DNA from: Arthrobacter sp. efr-133-R2A-120
Lineage (GTDB): Bacteria; Actinomycetota; Actinomycetes; Actinomycetales; Micrococcaceae
Assembly: GCF_030209835.1 (NCBI RefSeq)
Contig: NZ_JARVRF010000038.1
Location: 95,906-159,905, forward strand
Direction of reading: 5' to 3'
DNA length: 64,000 nucleotides
Made by a program: the position numbers and the translations under genes
The notes under the pieces: generated by a model
The model's database searches: none
What the model saw: the letters and a program-made list of their open reading frames with translations, nothing else
Told to the model about the DNA's origin: nothing
In this document: piece by piece, positions 16,588 to 25,445 of the stretch
Numbering within the stretch: position 1 is the stretch's first letter
How the letters are laid out: each line of letters begins with the position of its first letter

Positions 16588-17514
16588 ATGGCCGCAAGCA
16601 CCCCAATCTCTCCGGCGACCACTCCCTCCCGGACCATCAGTAAGCTCGGCATCGCCGCCGTCATCGTCACCGTTGTCCTCTGGGCATCCGCCTTCGTAGG
16701 CATCCGCGCCGTGGGACCCAGCTTCTCCCCCGGCTCCCTGACGCTCGGACGGCTGGTGGTTGCCGCCGTCGCGCTCGGCTTTGTCGCCCTGCCCCGGCTC
16801 AAGCGCTGGCCCAGAGGCCGCGAATGGCTTCCGATCCTGGCCTATGGCGTCATGTGGTTCGCGGGCTACAACCTCGCCCTGAACGCCGCCGAGCACATGC
16901 TCGATGCCGGAACGAGCGCCATGCTCATCAACGTCTCGCCGATCCTGATCGCCGTCCTCGCCGGCGTCGTCCTGAAAGAAGGCTTCCCGCGCTGGCTGAT
17001 CATCGGCAGCCTTGTGGCATTCGGCGGTGTTGCGCTGATCGCGCTCGGTTCGGGACAGCGCTCGACGGCGGATGTCGCCGGAGTGTTGTTGTGCCTCCTT
17101 GCCGCTGTGCTTGCCGCTGTGAGCGTGATTGTCCAGAAGCCCGTGCTGCGCACGTTCTCCGCGGCACAGGCCACCTGGTTTGGCATCATGGTGGGGGCCG
17201 TGTGCTGCCTGCCGTGGGCCGGCCAACTGGTGGCCGAAGTGCAGGCAGCGCCCCTTCCAGCCACTCTCGGCTTGGTGTATCTGGGGATCTTCCCCACGGC
17301 AATCGCTTTCACGACGTGGGCCTATGCGCTGTCCCTCATCGAGGCCGGGAAACTCGCCGCCACGACGTACCTGGTTCCGGGCACCACGATCCTGATTTCC
17401 TGGGCGGTCCTCAAGGAGATCCCCACCATCTGGGGCCTCGTGGGCGGCGTTATCTGCCTCGTGGGTGTCGGGCTGACGCGGCGCCGCTCCCCCAAAGGAA
17501 GCCGCTCCCGCTAA
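16588..17514 (+). CDS. EamA/DMT-family transporter
   Basis: The product has 308 residues and ten membrane helices in two EamA repeats. The first repeat contains VVLWASAFVGIRAVGPSFSPG and the RLVVAAVALGFVAL helix; the second contains ATWFGIMVGAVCCLP and the PTAIAFTTWAYALSLIEAGK block typical of the family. DMT proteins usually export small metabolites such as amino acids. The N-terminus has a 17-residue polar extension and the C-terminus is basic. It stands alone and ends convergently with the fructokinase gene. Substrate cannot be predicted. Confidence 0.92.
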   Translation: MAASTPISPATTPSRTISKLGIAAVIVTVVLWASAFVGIRAVGPSFSPGSLTLGRLVVAAVALGFVALPRLKRWPRGREWLPILAYGVMWFAGYNLALNAAEHMLDAGTSAMLINVSPILIAVLAGVVLKEGFPRWLIIGSLVAFGGVALIALGSGQRSTADVAGVLLCLLAAVLAAVSVIVQKPVLRTFSAAQATWFGIMVGAVCCLPWAGQLVAEVQAAPLPATLGLVYLGIFPTAIAFTTWAYALSLIEAGKLAATTYLVPGTTILISWAVLKEIPTIWGLVGGVICLVGVGLTRRRSPKGSRSR

Positions 17515-17582
17515 GGTTCGGCGTCAAGAAGCCGGGCGACCCGGGGCCAAGGAGCCCCGCCGCCGTCGAACCCCTGCCGCTG

Positions 17583-18503
17583 CTACCTTGCCATCCCGGC
17601 AAGAAGCTCGCGGTGCGTGGGCGGGTTGGCTCCAGGCCGCCCCACGGTAATGGCTGCGGCCATGGAGGCGGTCTGCCCGATGCGTTCGAGGACCGTGGGC
17701 GCAAGCCCTTGGCTTCCGCGCAGCAGCAGCCCAAGAATCAGCGCAGACATGTAGGAATCGCCGGCGCCGATCGTGTCCGCCACCACCGAGGTCACAGCGG
17801 GAACCGTCAACTGAGTGTGCGGCGTCGCCATCAAGGAGCCTTCGGCGCCTCGCGTGACCACCGCCAGGCCGGCACCGAGGCCCAGGATGTGCTTGGCAGT
17901 CTCTTCCAAGGACTTGCCGGGGTAGAGCCAGAACGCGTCGTCGTCGCTGAGCTTCACCACGCTGGTCAGCGGTATGAGCTCCTCGAAAATGCGGAGAGCC
18001 TCACTGTGGCTGCCGAGGAGGTCCGCGCGGATATTGGGGTCGTACGTGACGATGCAGCCACCTTGCGCCTGCTCCAAAAGGTTCCTGACGACGCCGGCCC
18101 CGGGCTCGAGGAAGGTAGCGATCGAACCCGTGTGCAGCACCTTCGGGGCGTAAGGGAGTGCCGCAGGAGCCAGCTTCCACTCAATGTCGAAGGTGTACTC
18201 GGCCGAACCGTCCGCGGCGATCTCCGCCGTCGCCGTCGCGGTCTTCGCGAGCGATTGCGAACCCGGCAGGACAACCACACCGGCGCTTGCCAGATGCGCC
18301 GCAATCGACTCGCCACGGGAATCGCGCCCGACGGCGGTCAGCAGCCCGGCTTTCACGTCGAGCCGCCCGAGGCCGTAGGCGACGTTCGCCGGCGAGCCGC
18401 CGGGGTATTCCGTCTGCCCTCCGGGCGAGTTCACGATGTCGATGAGCGCTTCGCCGACCACGACGACGTCGAGCGGCTCGGACGCAAGGTGCGAGTGGTT
18501 CAT
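17583..18503 (-). CDS. PfkB-family carbohydrate kinase, probable fructokinase
   Basis: The product has 306 residues. The PfkB signatures are present: GEALIDIV and YPGGSPANVAYGLGRL near the start, and the catalytic DTIGAGDSYMSALILG motif with its Asp base near residue 250. The N-terminal PGGSPAN form and overall length match fructokinases. It would phosphorylate a ketohexose or related sugar with ATP in the cytoplasm. It lies 28 bp downstream of a LacI gene on the same strand, so the regulator and kinase are cotranscribed. Confidence 0.9.
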   Translation of the reverse strand: MNHSHLASEPLDVVVVGEALIDIVNSPGGQTEYPGGSPANVAYGLGRLDVKAGLLTAVGRDSRGESIAAHLASAGVVVLPGSQSLAKTATATAEIAADGSAEYTFDIEWKLAPAALPYAPKVLHTGSIATFLEPGAGVVRNLLEQAQGGCIVTYDPNIRADLLGSHSEALRIFEELIPLTSVVKLSDDDAFWLYPGKSLEETAKHILGLGAGLAVVTRGAEGSLMATPHTQLTVPAVTSVVADTIGAGDSYMSALILGLLLRGSQGLAPTVLERIGQTASMAAAITVGRPGANPPTHRELLAGMAR

Positions 18504-18531
18504 GCGTTTCCTGTTCCTTGGTTGGGGAGTT

Positions 18532-19584
18532 TCAGTGGCTAATAGTGGTTTTCAGGGGCGCCGCCACGGAATGGCGTTCGACGAGGGGACATTCAAAGTA
18601 TTCGGTACTGCCGTCGCGTTCGGCACCGGCCAGCAGCAGTTCGATGGCGCGCCGGCCCATCTCAAGGAAAGGCAGTTCCAGCGTGGTCAGCCCGGGCCGC
18701 AAGTGCGGGGCGAGCGTTTCCTGGTTGTCGAACCCCACCAGCGACACATCGTGCGGGATCGACAGTCCGAGTTGGGCAAGCGCCTGGTAGCTGCCCCACG
18801 CGGTGCGGTCGTTGGCGCAGAAGATGGCAGTGGGCGGCTGCGGACCCGTCATGAGTGCCAAGGCGTTGTCGAAACCGCCGGATTCATGCCCATCGCCGAT
18901 GCGGTGGAGCCAGGGGTCGGGATGGAGGCCAGCCTCCTTGAGCGCTCGGAGATAGCCCGCATGGCGTCCGACGGCGGCAGGAAGCTCGCCGTCCACCGCG
19001 CCGATATTGATCATCGCGATACGCCGGTGACCGGCGTCCACCAGCCGTTTGGTGGCGGCGTACCCGCCCAGCTCCTCTTGCGGGGCGATGCTTGGAAAGC
19101 GTCCGGATCGGTCGCGCGAATTGAGCACGACGGCGGGCACCTCCGCCAGGACGTCCGGCACGTCAAGGACCCGGTGGTACATGGCGGCGTAGACCACTCC
19201 GGCCACCTTGTAGGACAGCATGGTCTCCAGCGAAGCGGCCTCGAGGGCTTTGTCCCCGCCCGTGTTGACGGTCAGGAGGAGCAGCCCGGCCTCCCAAGCC
19301 CGGGCTTGGGCACCCTCGATGATCTTGCCCGCGAATGGCGCCGTGGCCACGAAGTCGCCGACGAAGCCGATCATCCCGGCAACGCCGTCGCGGAGCACTT
19401 TGGCGTGGGCGTTGGTCCGGTACCCCAGTTCGACGGCGGCAGCATGGACCCTTTGCCGGGTTTCCTCCGAGAACCTGGTTCCCGCGGCGTCGTTGAGCAC
19501 CAGCGAAACCGTGGCCTGGGAAACACCGGCCGCGGCAGCGACGTCATTCATTGTCGTGCCGGAGCGGCTGCCGGGTCGGGTCAT
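18532..19584 (-). CDS. LacI-family regulator cotranscribed with fructokinase
   Basis: The product has 350 residues. The helix-turn-helix lies at about residues 12-32 (MNDVAAAAGVSQATVSLVL), followed by the hinge region around NAHAKVLRDG and a sugar-binding domain with IGFVGDFVATAPFAG, AIFCANDRTAWGSYQAL and VSLVGFDNQETLAPHL. It precedes the fructokinase gene by 28 bp. A palindrome at 19662-19677, about 78 bp upstream of its start, is a likely site for self-regulation. The inducer is presumably a fructose-related sugar, inferred from the kinase. Confidence 0.93.
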   Translation of the reverse strand: MTRPGSRSGTTMNDVAAAAGVSQATVSLVLNDAAGTRFSEETRQRVHAAAVELGYRTNAHAKVLRDGVAGMIGFVGDFVATAPFAGKIIEGAQARAWEAGLLLLTVNTGGDKALEAASLETMLSYKVAGVVYAAMYHRVLDVPDVLAEVPAVVLNSRDRSGRFPSIAPQEELGGYAATKRLVDAGHRRIAMINIGAVDGELPAAVGRHAGYLRALKEAGLHPDPWLHRIGDGHESGGFDNALALMTGPQPPTAIFCANDRTAWGSYQALAQLGLSIPHDVSLVGFDNQETLAPHLRPGLTTLELPFLEMGRRAIELLLAGAERDGSTEYFECPLVERHSVAAPLKTTISH

Positions 19585-19661
19585 GGGCTGGCCTGTCTGC
19601 TGGGAACTCGGGTGTGCTTGTCACAGGATCCGCACGACTGGCTGGGCTTAACCTGGGGCCC

Positions 19662-19677
19662 GGTTATACGAATTACC
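19662..19677. promoter_or_regulatory. Candidate LacI operator upstream of the lacI-fructokinase unit
   Basis: GGTTATACGAATTACC is a palindrome around a central CG with 12 of 16 positions symmetric. It sits in the divergent region between the LacI gene and the metalloprotease gene, the expected place for autoregulation. Confidence 0.5.
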
Positions 19678-19744
19678 AGCCCGGAAAACTGTAGCTGTCA
19701 TCACATCCGGCGTCAATGGCCGGGCTGCGGACTAGAGTCAGAAC

Positions 19745-20227
19745 ATGCCCGCGAACTTACCTCCCGGCCTGCCGATCGTTCCCGACGGCGATGCCCCTGG
19801 CGGCCAGCGCATTTCCTCCCCGCTCCCTGGGGCGGGTGCGGTCTCGTTCAATACCGTTCCGTTCGAGATGTCGCCGGAAGACTTCGAGGCGGCCGTCAGC
19901 GATGCCCTGCTCCTCATCCCGGACAAGGCGGCCCGGGCCATGGACAACGTGGCCATCTTCATCGAGGACGACTACATCCCGCAGCCCGGGGACGCACCGG
20001 ACACCGTACTCCTGGGCCTGTATGAGGGCGTGCCATTGACGGAACGGGACTCTTGGTGGGATGCCGGTTCCCTCCCGGACCGGATCACCATCTTCCGGCA
20101 ACCGATCCTGGATATCTGCGAATCCCGCCAGGAAGTGATCGACGAGGTGGCCATCACGGTGATCCATGAGATCGCCCACCACTTCGGCATCGGCGACGAC
20201 CGTTTGCACGAACTAGGCTGGGGATAG
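19745..20227 (+). CDS. Minimal zincin metallopeptidase family protein
   Basis: The 160-residue protein has a disordered Pro/Gly-rich head of about 35 residues and a compact domain ending in HEIAHHFGIGDDRLHELGW, with the HExxHxxG zinc-binding motif and a further acidic residue. This is the small metallopeptidase family found across actinobacteria (PF06262 type). Two lines of family evidence are visible: the FEAAVSDALLLIPD helix and the ITIFRQPILD strand before the motif. Substrates are unknown. It is 10 bp upstream of the CDF transporter gene and probably cotranscribed with it. Confidence 0.88.
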   Translation: MPANLPPGLPIVPDGDAPGGQRISSPLPGAGAVSFNTVPFEMSPEDFEAAVSDALLLIPDKAARAMDNVAIFIEDDYIPQPGDAPDTVLLGLYEGVPLTERDSWWDAGSLPDRITIFRQPILDICESRQEVIDEVAITVIHEIAHHFGIGDDRLHELGWG

Positions 20228-20237
20228 CCTTGTAGGC

Positions 20238-21158
20238 ATGGGGCACGATCACGACCACTCGCACGGCGGCACCGCAACCGGAAAGCATCGGAAGCGGCTG
20301 ATCGCTGTCCTGGCCATCACCCTCGGAGTGGTCCTCGTCCAGGTGGCGGGCGCCGTCGTCTCCGGTTCCCTCGCGCTGCTGGCTGACGCGGGCCACATGC
20401 TCTCCGACGCCGCCGGCGTCTTCATCGCGTTGCTTGCCGCCTGGATAGCCACCCGGCCGGCGAGTGATCAACGCACCTACGGGTACCAGCGCGCCGAGGT
20501 CCTGGCCGCGCTGGCCAACGCCCTCATCCTGATCGTGATCTCAGTGGTGATCTTCATCGAGGCACTCCGCCGTTTCGGGGAGGCACCGGAAATCCGCACC
20601 GACGTCATGCTCTTTGCCGCCATTCTGGGTGCTGTCGCCAACCTGGTCTCGCTCCTCATCCTGCGAGGAGCCCAGAAGGAGAGCCTGAACGTCCGCGGCG
20701 CCTACCTCGAAGTCCTCGGTGACCTTTTGGGTTCGTTCGCTGTCATCGTGGCTGCGATTGTCATCATGGTCACCGATTTCCGGGCGGCAGACCCCATCGC
20801 CTCGATCCTGATCTCGCTCATGATCCTGCCCCGCGCCTGGCACCTTTTGCGCGATGTGGTTGATGTCCTGCTGGAGGCCACGCCCAAGGGTGTCGAAGTC
20901 AAAATGATCCGCGAACACATCCTCTCCGTTGAGGGCGTGGTGGCCGTTCACGACATCCACATCTGGACGATCACCTCGGGCGTTCCGGTCTTCTCGGCCC
21001 ACGTGGTGGTTGAGGACCGGATCCTGGACGCCACCGGTGCCGACCGGCTCCTGGACCAACTCGGTTCCTGCCTCGGCTCGCATTTCGACACCGAGCACTG
21101 CACCTTCCAACTGGAACCGGCCGGCCACTCGGCGCACGAAACCCACCAGCACGCGTAG
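20238..21158 (+). CDS. Cation diffusion facilitator metal exporter (CzcD/ZitB type)
   Basis: The product has 306 residues. A His-rich cytoplasmic head (HDHDHSHGG) is followed by six membrane helices. Metal-site residues are in place: SLALLADAGHMLSDAAG in helix 2 (Asp and His/Asp pair) and the matching Asp pair in helix 5 (near GDLLGSFAVIVAA). The cytoplasmic C-terminal domain contains VHDIHIWTITSGVPVFSAHVVV and a His at the extreme end. It exports Zn or a similar divalent metal in exchange for protons. It is preceded by the small metallopeptidase gene. Confidence 0.95.
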   Translation: MGHDHDHSHGGTATGKHRKRLIAVLAITLGVVLVQVAGAVVSGSLALLADAGHMLSDAAGVFIALLAAWIATRPASDQRTYGYQRAEVLAALANALILIVISVVIFIEALRRFGEAPEIRTDVMLFAAILGAVANLVSLLILRGAQKESLNVRGAYLEVLGDLLGSFAVIVAAIVIMVTDFRAADPIASILISLMILPRAWHLLRDVVDVLLEATPKGVEVKMIREHILSVEGVVAVHDIHIWTITSGVPVFSAHVVVEDRILDATGADRLLDQLGSCLGSHFDTEHCTFQLEPAGHSAHETHQHA

Positions 21159-21167
21159 GGGCCCAGC

Positions 21168-23966
21168 CTAGCGGGGCTGGATGGCCACCGTCCCCGTGGC
21201 GCCATCCACCGTGACCGTATCGCCTGAACTGATCCGGGAAGTGGCATCCGGGACGCCCACGACTGCGGGAATCCCGTACTCACGGGCCACGACGGCTCCA
21301 TGGGAGTTGGGCCCTCCCATCTCCATCACGAGCCCTCCGGCGGTCAGGAAGAGCGGCGTCCAGCCGGGATCCGTAGAGGGGGCCACCAGGATTTCTCCCG
21401 GTTCGAGATGCGCGCCCACCGGGTCCATGATCACCCGGGCAACTGCCGTCACCGTTCCCGCCGAAGCCGGGGTTCCCAGTAGCGTGCCGTCGGGCAGCGC
21501 GCCATCCGACGCTGCGGCCCCCGACGCCGGAGCCCCAGTCCCGCTGCGCAGGAAACCGGCGGGCAGGGCTTCCGGCTCGGTGCCGTCGGAGAGCAACACG
21601 CGTGGCACATGCCGGCGCCTGAGTTCAAGGTCATAAGACTCGCGCCGCCGTGCCACCAACTCGTGGAGATCCGTGCCATCCAAGCCGCGGCGGGCGTCGT
21701 TGAAATCCAGGAAGAAGACGTCGCCCGCGTCTCCGATGACTCCCGCTTCCGCCAAGGTCTCCCCTACTTCCGAAACCTGGGCGCGGACCGCGGCGAAGCC
21801 AAGCACAAGGTGGTACTTGGGAAGCTCGCGGAGTCCCGCAAACATGCGTGTCCGTTCGAGTGCCATTTTCACGATCCTGGCGTGGAGCGGACTCTTGGAC
21901 CGCGCACGGGCCACCAGAACGGCGAGCTGCTCCTCGGCGTCGTGGGCTGCTTTTTCGAACTGTTTGTCCGGCGCAAGGCGGGGATCGTCGAGGCGAAGGT
22001 AATTCACCAGCACTCCGATGATGTGGGTGGGGTCGTCGGACCAGCGGGGCATGCCCAGGTCGATTTCCGCGACGGCCCGGTGCCCATAGTCGCGCAGGAA
22101 CGAGGCCAATTCCAATTGCGCGACTGCGGGCAGCCCGCCGTCGCGGTAGCTCTGCGCGAGCACAGCGGGATCGCCGCCGGTAAAGGCCTCCGCTGAAGCG
22201 GGGTCGTCGCGGATGCTGGTCGAGAGCCGCCACAGGGCAAGGTCCATTTCGGTGGTGATGTTGTTGGGCAGTCCGCGGATGATGGTTTGTAGCTCACCCC
22301 AGGAGGCCTGTTCGCCAAGTATCTTCCGGACTAGCCCCATCATCGCGAAGCCGAGCGCTACCGGGGGCAGGATATTGGGCAGTATGGGGAACAATTCCTC
22401 GCGCAGTATCCGCTCGGCGTGGTCCAGCTTTTCACGAGGGGTCGCATCGGCGGGGACTTCATGCGTGGCCTTCAGCTTCCCGCCCAGCCGTTCCACCTTG
22501 TCGAGGGCAACGTCGGGTCGAAAGAGCGCCCGCAGCAGCGTCTCGGGGAGGCGGAAGCGGAGCACGATCGGCCCAACGTGCCTGAGCAGTTTGAAAGGCG
22601 TCTTGCTGGTGACGGCGAACCGCGGGTCGTCGAACAGGGCGCGTACGATGGCCGCCGAACGTGCTTCCATGACGTCGAAAATCCTGGGCACAATGGCGCG
22701 CCCGGCCTTGCTCCGGAGCACCGAAGTGAGGTCAAAATAGATCCGTTGTCCCGCCTCGTAATAGGGCGAAGGCCCGTCCCGCGGCTCGGTGACCCGGAAT
22801 CCCGCCGCGCCGGCCACCGAGGACCCCATGAGCCTGATGCCCGCGAGGCCCATGGGAGTCAGGGGACGGGTGAGGCCCTGGGCGAGGCTGAAGCAAAGGT
22901 ATGCGTGCGGGCCGGGGACTGCGGGTTGCCGGGTCATTTGCGGGTAGAGCGTGGTGATGGGGCGCGCTTGGGTGAGCCACAGTTTGCCGTCGCCATCGAT
23001 GGCCCATTCAGTGTCCTGCGGTGCTCCGTAATGCTCCTCGACGCGCTGGCCGAGGACAGCGAGCGCCCTGATCTGGGAGTCGGCAAGGCAAGCGTCCCCG
23101 GCGGTTCCGTCTTCGGTTCGCGGAGGCGCGCCGAAGGTTCCGGGCGAATCGAGCCTTTCGGTCCCGCCGCCAGGAATGGAGCGAATCACCAGTTTCCGGT
23201 CGCCGATCCGTCGTTCCGTGATCCTGCCGGTGAGCGAATCCACCACAAAGTGGTCCGGATTCACGGCGCCCGAGACGACGGCCTCACCAAGCCCGGGATT
23301 AGCGTCGATGACCGCCTCGCGGCGCCGCCCGGTCACCGGATTGGCCGTGAACAACACCCCTGCAGCCTCAGCGTCCACCATCCGTTGGACGACGACGGCG
23401 AGCGTCACCGTGGCGTGGTCGATCCCGTTGCTTGACCGGTAGCTGACTGCCCGGTCCGTCCACAGGGAGGCCCAGCACTTCCGGACGGCCTGCAGCACGG
23501 CGTCGGCCCCCACGATGTTCAGGTAGGTGTCCTGCTGTCCCGCGAAACTCGCAAAGGGCAGGTCCTCGGCGGTGGCGGAGGACCTAACGGCCACCGGGGC
23601 TTCCGGGCCCAGTGCGGAGTAGGCCAAGCGAACGGCACGTTCGACGTCGGCGGGCATGCCGGCGTCGAGCACTGCTTCCCTGGCGCGGGCCGCGAGGGAA
23701 GCGAGCCCCTCAAGGTCGCGGGGTTCCACGGCCTCAAGGCCACGGAGAAGGTTTGGGAGCGCAGACTCGGGGCTTCCATCGGGCTGAAGCGCGCGCCGGT
23801 AAGCCTCGGTGGTCAGGCAGAATCCGGGCGGGACCGGTAGTCCCGCCCAGATCATTTCGCCGAGATTGGCAGCTTTGCCGCCGACCTCTGGAAGCATGGT
23901 TGCCCGGATCCGGCGCAGCTCGACGATTAAGCGCGATGCTTCCCCGGGCTGTGCGTGCTCCGCCAT
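21168..23966 (-). CDS. PEP-synthase-like phosphotransferase with rifampin-phosphotransferase domain order
   Basis: The product has 932 residues. The N-terminal 330 residues are an ATP-grasp PPDK_N domain (GGKAANLGEMIWAGLPVPPGF, RSSATAEDLPFASFAGQQDT, DTEWAIDGDGKLWLTQARPI). A long alpha-helical middle domain follows. The C-terminal phospho-His domain ends the protein, with the swivelling His near residue 889 in GGPNSHGAVVAREYG. PEP synthase carries a further PEP-binding TIM barrel after this domain and this protein does not. The order ATP-grasp, helical domain, His domain is that of rifampin phosphotransferase, which inactivates rifamycins, though the true substrate here may differ. It lies 39 bp downstream of a universal stress gene on the same strand. 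Confidence 0.88.
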   Translation of the reverse strand: MAEHAQPGEASRLIVELRRIRATMLPEVGGKAANLGEMIWAGLPVPPGFCLTTEAYRRALQPDGSPESALPNLLRGLEAVEPRDLEGLASLAARAREAVLDAGMPADVERAVRLAYSALGPEAPVAVRSSATAEDLPFASFAGQQDTYLNIVGADAVLQAVRKCWASLWTDRAVSYRSSNGIDHATVTLAVVVQRMVDAEAAGVLFTANPVTGRRREAVIDANPGLGEAVVSGAVNPDHFVVDSLTGRITERRIGDRKLVIRSIPGGGTERLDSPGTFGAPPRTEDGTAGDACLADSQIRALAVLGQRVEEHYGAPQDTEWAIDGDGKLWLTQARPITTLYPQMTRQPAVPGPHAYLCFSLAQGLTRPLTPMGLAGIRLMGSSVAGAAGFRVTEPRDGPSPYYEAGQRIYFDLTSVLRSKAGRAIVPRIFDVMEARSAAIVRALFDDPRFAVTSKTPFKLLRHVGPIVLRFRLPETLLRALFRPDVALDKVERLGGKLKATHEVPADATPREKLDHAERILREELFPILPNILPPVALGFAMMGLVRKILGEQASWGELQTIIRGLPNNITTEMDLALWRLSTSIRDDPASAEAFTGGDPAVLAQSYRDGGLPAVAQLELASFLRDYGHRAVAEIDLGMPRWSDDPTHIIGVLVNYLRLDDPRLAPDKQFEKAAHDAEEQLAVLVARARSKSPLHARIVKMALERTRMFAGLRELPKYHLVLGFAAVRAQVSEVGETLAEAGVIGDAGDVFFLDFNDARRGLDGTDLHELVARRRESYDLELRRRHVPRVLLSDGTEPEALPAGFLRSGTGAPASGAAASDGALPDGTLLGTPASAGTVTAVARVIMDPVGAHLEPGEILVAPSTDPGWTPLFLTAGGLVMEMGGPNSHGAVVAREYGIPAVVGVPDATSRISSGDTVTVDGATGTVAIQPR

Positions 23967-24005
23967 TGCCGTCCGCCTGCGTCCACCGGTCCTTGGGCTT
24001 GCCTG

Positions 24006-25058
24006 CTATGCGGCGCCGAGCATGGGACCGAATTTGACGCGGTCCGCCAGCCTGGGATCCTCGCGGTCGGGAACAACGAGCACGGGCCCTTTGGCATGGT
24101 GCAGGACTCCGTCCGACGTCGATCCGAGGAGCATTCCTGCGAAGCCGCCGCGCCCACGCGTACCCAGCACCACGAGTTCGACCCCGCGGCTCACTTCCAC
24201 GAGGACTTCCACGGGCGAACCATCAAGGAGTTGCGTTTCCGCCGGGAGCTTGGGGAAGTGGCTCTTGAGCCACGCCAAGCCTGCGTCCAGCTGAACCCTG
24301 ATGTCCTTGAAGAGTGCCTCCCGGTCCAGGGGTGCCGGAACCCACGCCAAGGAGCCGCTGTACTCGGGGACGGCGCAAATAACGCGTAGCTTCGCGCCCA
24401 TGCGTTGGGCCTGCTCTGCTGCCTCCAAGACGGCGACGCGGGCCTGTTCCGAGCCGTCCACGCCCACCGCGACCACATTCTCAACAACGCGGGAGCCGGC
24501 CTTCGCACGCTCGGCCTTGATGTGCTTGTCCTCTGTGGTTTCACCCAATCGGTCCGCGCAGAAGAGCGGGACCGTCACGGTGGGGCACTTGGAGTGCGCC
24601 GGCAAGGCACTGCTCACGGAGCCCAGGAGCCTGCCCACGAACCCTCCGCGTCCCCGCGTACCGAAGACCAGGAGCTCGGCCGTTTCGGACAGATCGAGCA
24701 GCACGCCGGAGGCGTCTCCGTTCTCCACCGAGCCATCGACGTCAATGGCGTAGCCGGAGACCTTCTCAAGGGCTTGCTTGACTATTGCTTCCGCACCGTC
24801 CCGGATAACGGAGTCATCCACTGTGGCATAGCCGCCGTCCAGGCCGGAAGCCGCGAAGATGGGCACGGAGTAGGCCGTGACTACATGCAGGGGAAGCTGC
24901 CTGCGTTCGGCCTCGCGGGCGGCCCAAATAAGGGCGCATTGGCCGTGTTCGCTGCCGTCAACGCCCACCACAATTCCGCCGGGGGCAATGGATGATTCCT
25001 CTCCGTTGCCTTCGGTCTCTGGTTCATGGCTCTCAGAGTGTTTGCCGTGCTGGTCCAT
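24006..25058 (-). CDS. Tandem universal stress protein (two UspA domains)
   Basis: The product has 350 residues. After a polar head come two UspA domains: the first starts GIVVGVDGSEHGQCALIWA and ends with LVFGTRGRGGFVGRLLGSVS, the second starts VVAVGVDGSEQARVAVLEAA and ends LVVLGTRGRGGFAGMLLGSTS. Both have the G-2x-G-9x-G(S/T)-type ATP-binding loops. The ATG has GAGGAGG upstream. Tandem Usp proteins in actinobacteria are linked to hypoxia and stationary phase. It probably heads a two-gene unit with the phosphotransferase. Confidence 0.94.
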   Translation of the reverse strand: MDQHGKHSESHEPETEGNGEESSIAPGGIVVGVDGSEHGQCALIWAAREAERRQLPLHVVTAYSVPIFAASGLDGGYATVDDSVIRDGAEAIVKQALEKVSGYAIDVDGSVENGDASGVLLDLSETAELLVFGTRGRGGFVGRLLGSVSSALPAHSKCPTVTVPLFCADRLGETTEDKHIKAERAKAGSRVVENVVAVGVDGSEQARVAVLEAAEQAQRMGAKLRVICAVPEYSGSLAWVPAPLDREALFKDIRVQLDAGLAWLKSHFPKLPAETQLLDGSPVEVLVEVSRGVELVVLGTRGRGGFAGMLLGSTSDGVLHHAKGPVLVVPDREDPRLADRVKFGPMLGAA

Positions 25059-25445
25059 GGGGCCTGCCTCCTCGCACTGCTGGCTGATGTTGCGGCTATT
25101 CTGCCAGAGGCCGCGCCCACAACGTGTTTCTCGCTTGACTGCAGTGAGTTGCGGTCTCCAATGCTCACTATTCTCGTTTGCAAGGGCCGAATCAAGCCGG
25201 AAGAAGCCTATGTGGAAACCCGCCAGGGGTGTGGAAATCTGCCGAACCGTGGCGCGAAAAACGTGGCGGCAGACATGCCGATGCGGGGGCTATCCACCAC
25301 GCGATTTCTTCTGTAATGTTCGAGGCACTGGTGACCGGGGATCGTGTTTTTCAACACATCAACGGCCATCATTCGCGACCGCTTGGGGACCCGGACGCCA
25401 CCCCGGTGTTGCTTCGGCAACGCACCTTCAAAGAGGAGCCAAGCT
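25059..25445. other. 387-bp gap, divergent promoter region
   Basis: The gap separates the divergent Usp and FAD-protein genes and must hold both promoters. Short open frames inside it have no ribosome site or familiar sequence. I see no operator palindrome or RNA structure that I would call. Confidence 0.5.

Noticed and set aside
17542..17559. Hairpin between the convergent EamA and fructokinase genes
   Set aside because: The stem is only six base pairs with no U-run, too weak to call as a terminator.
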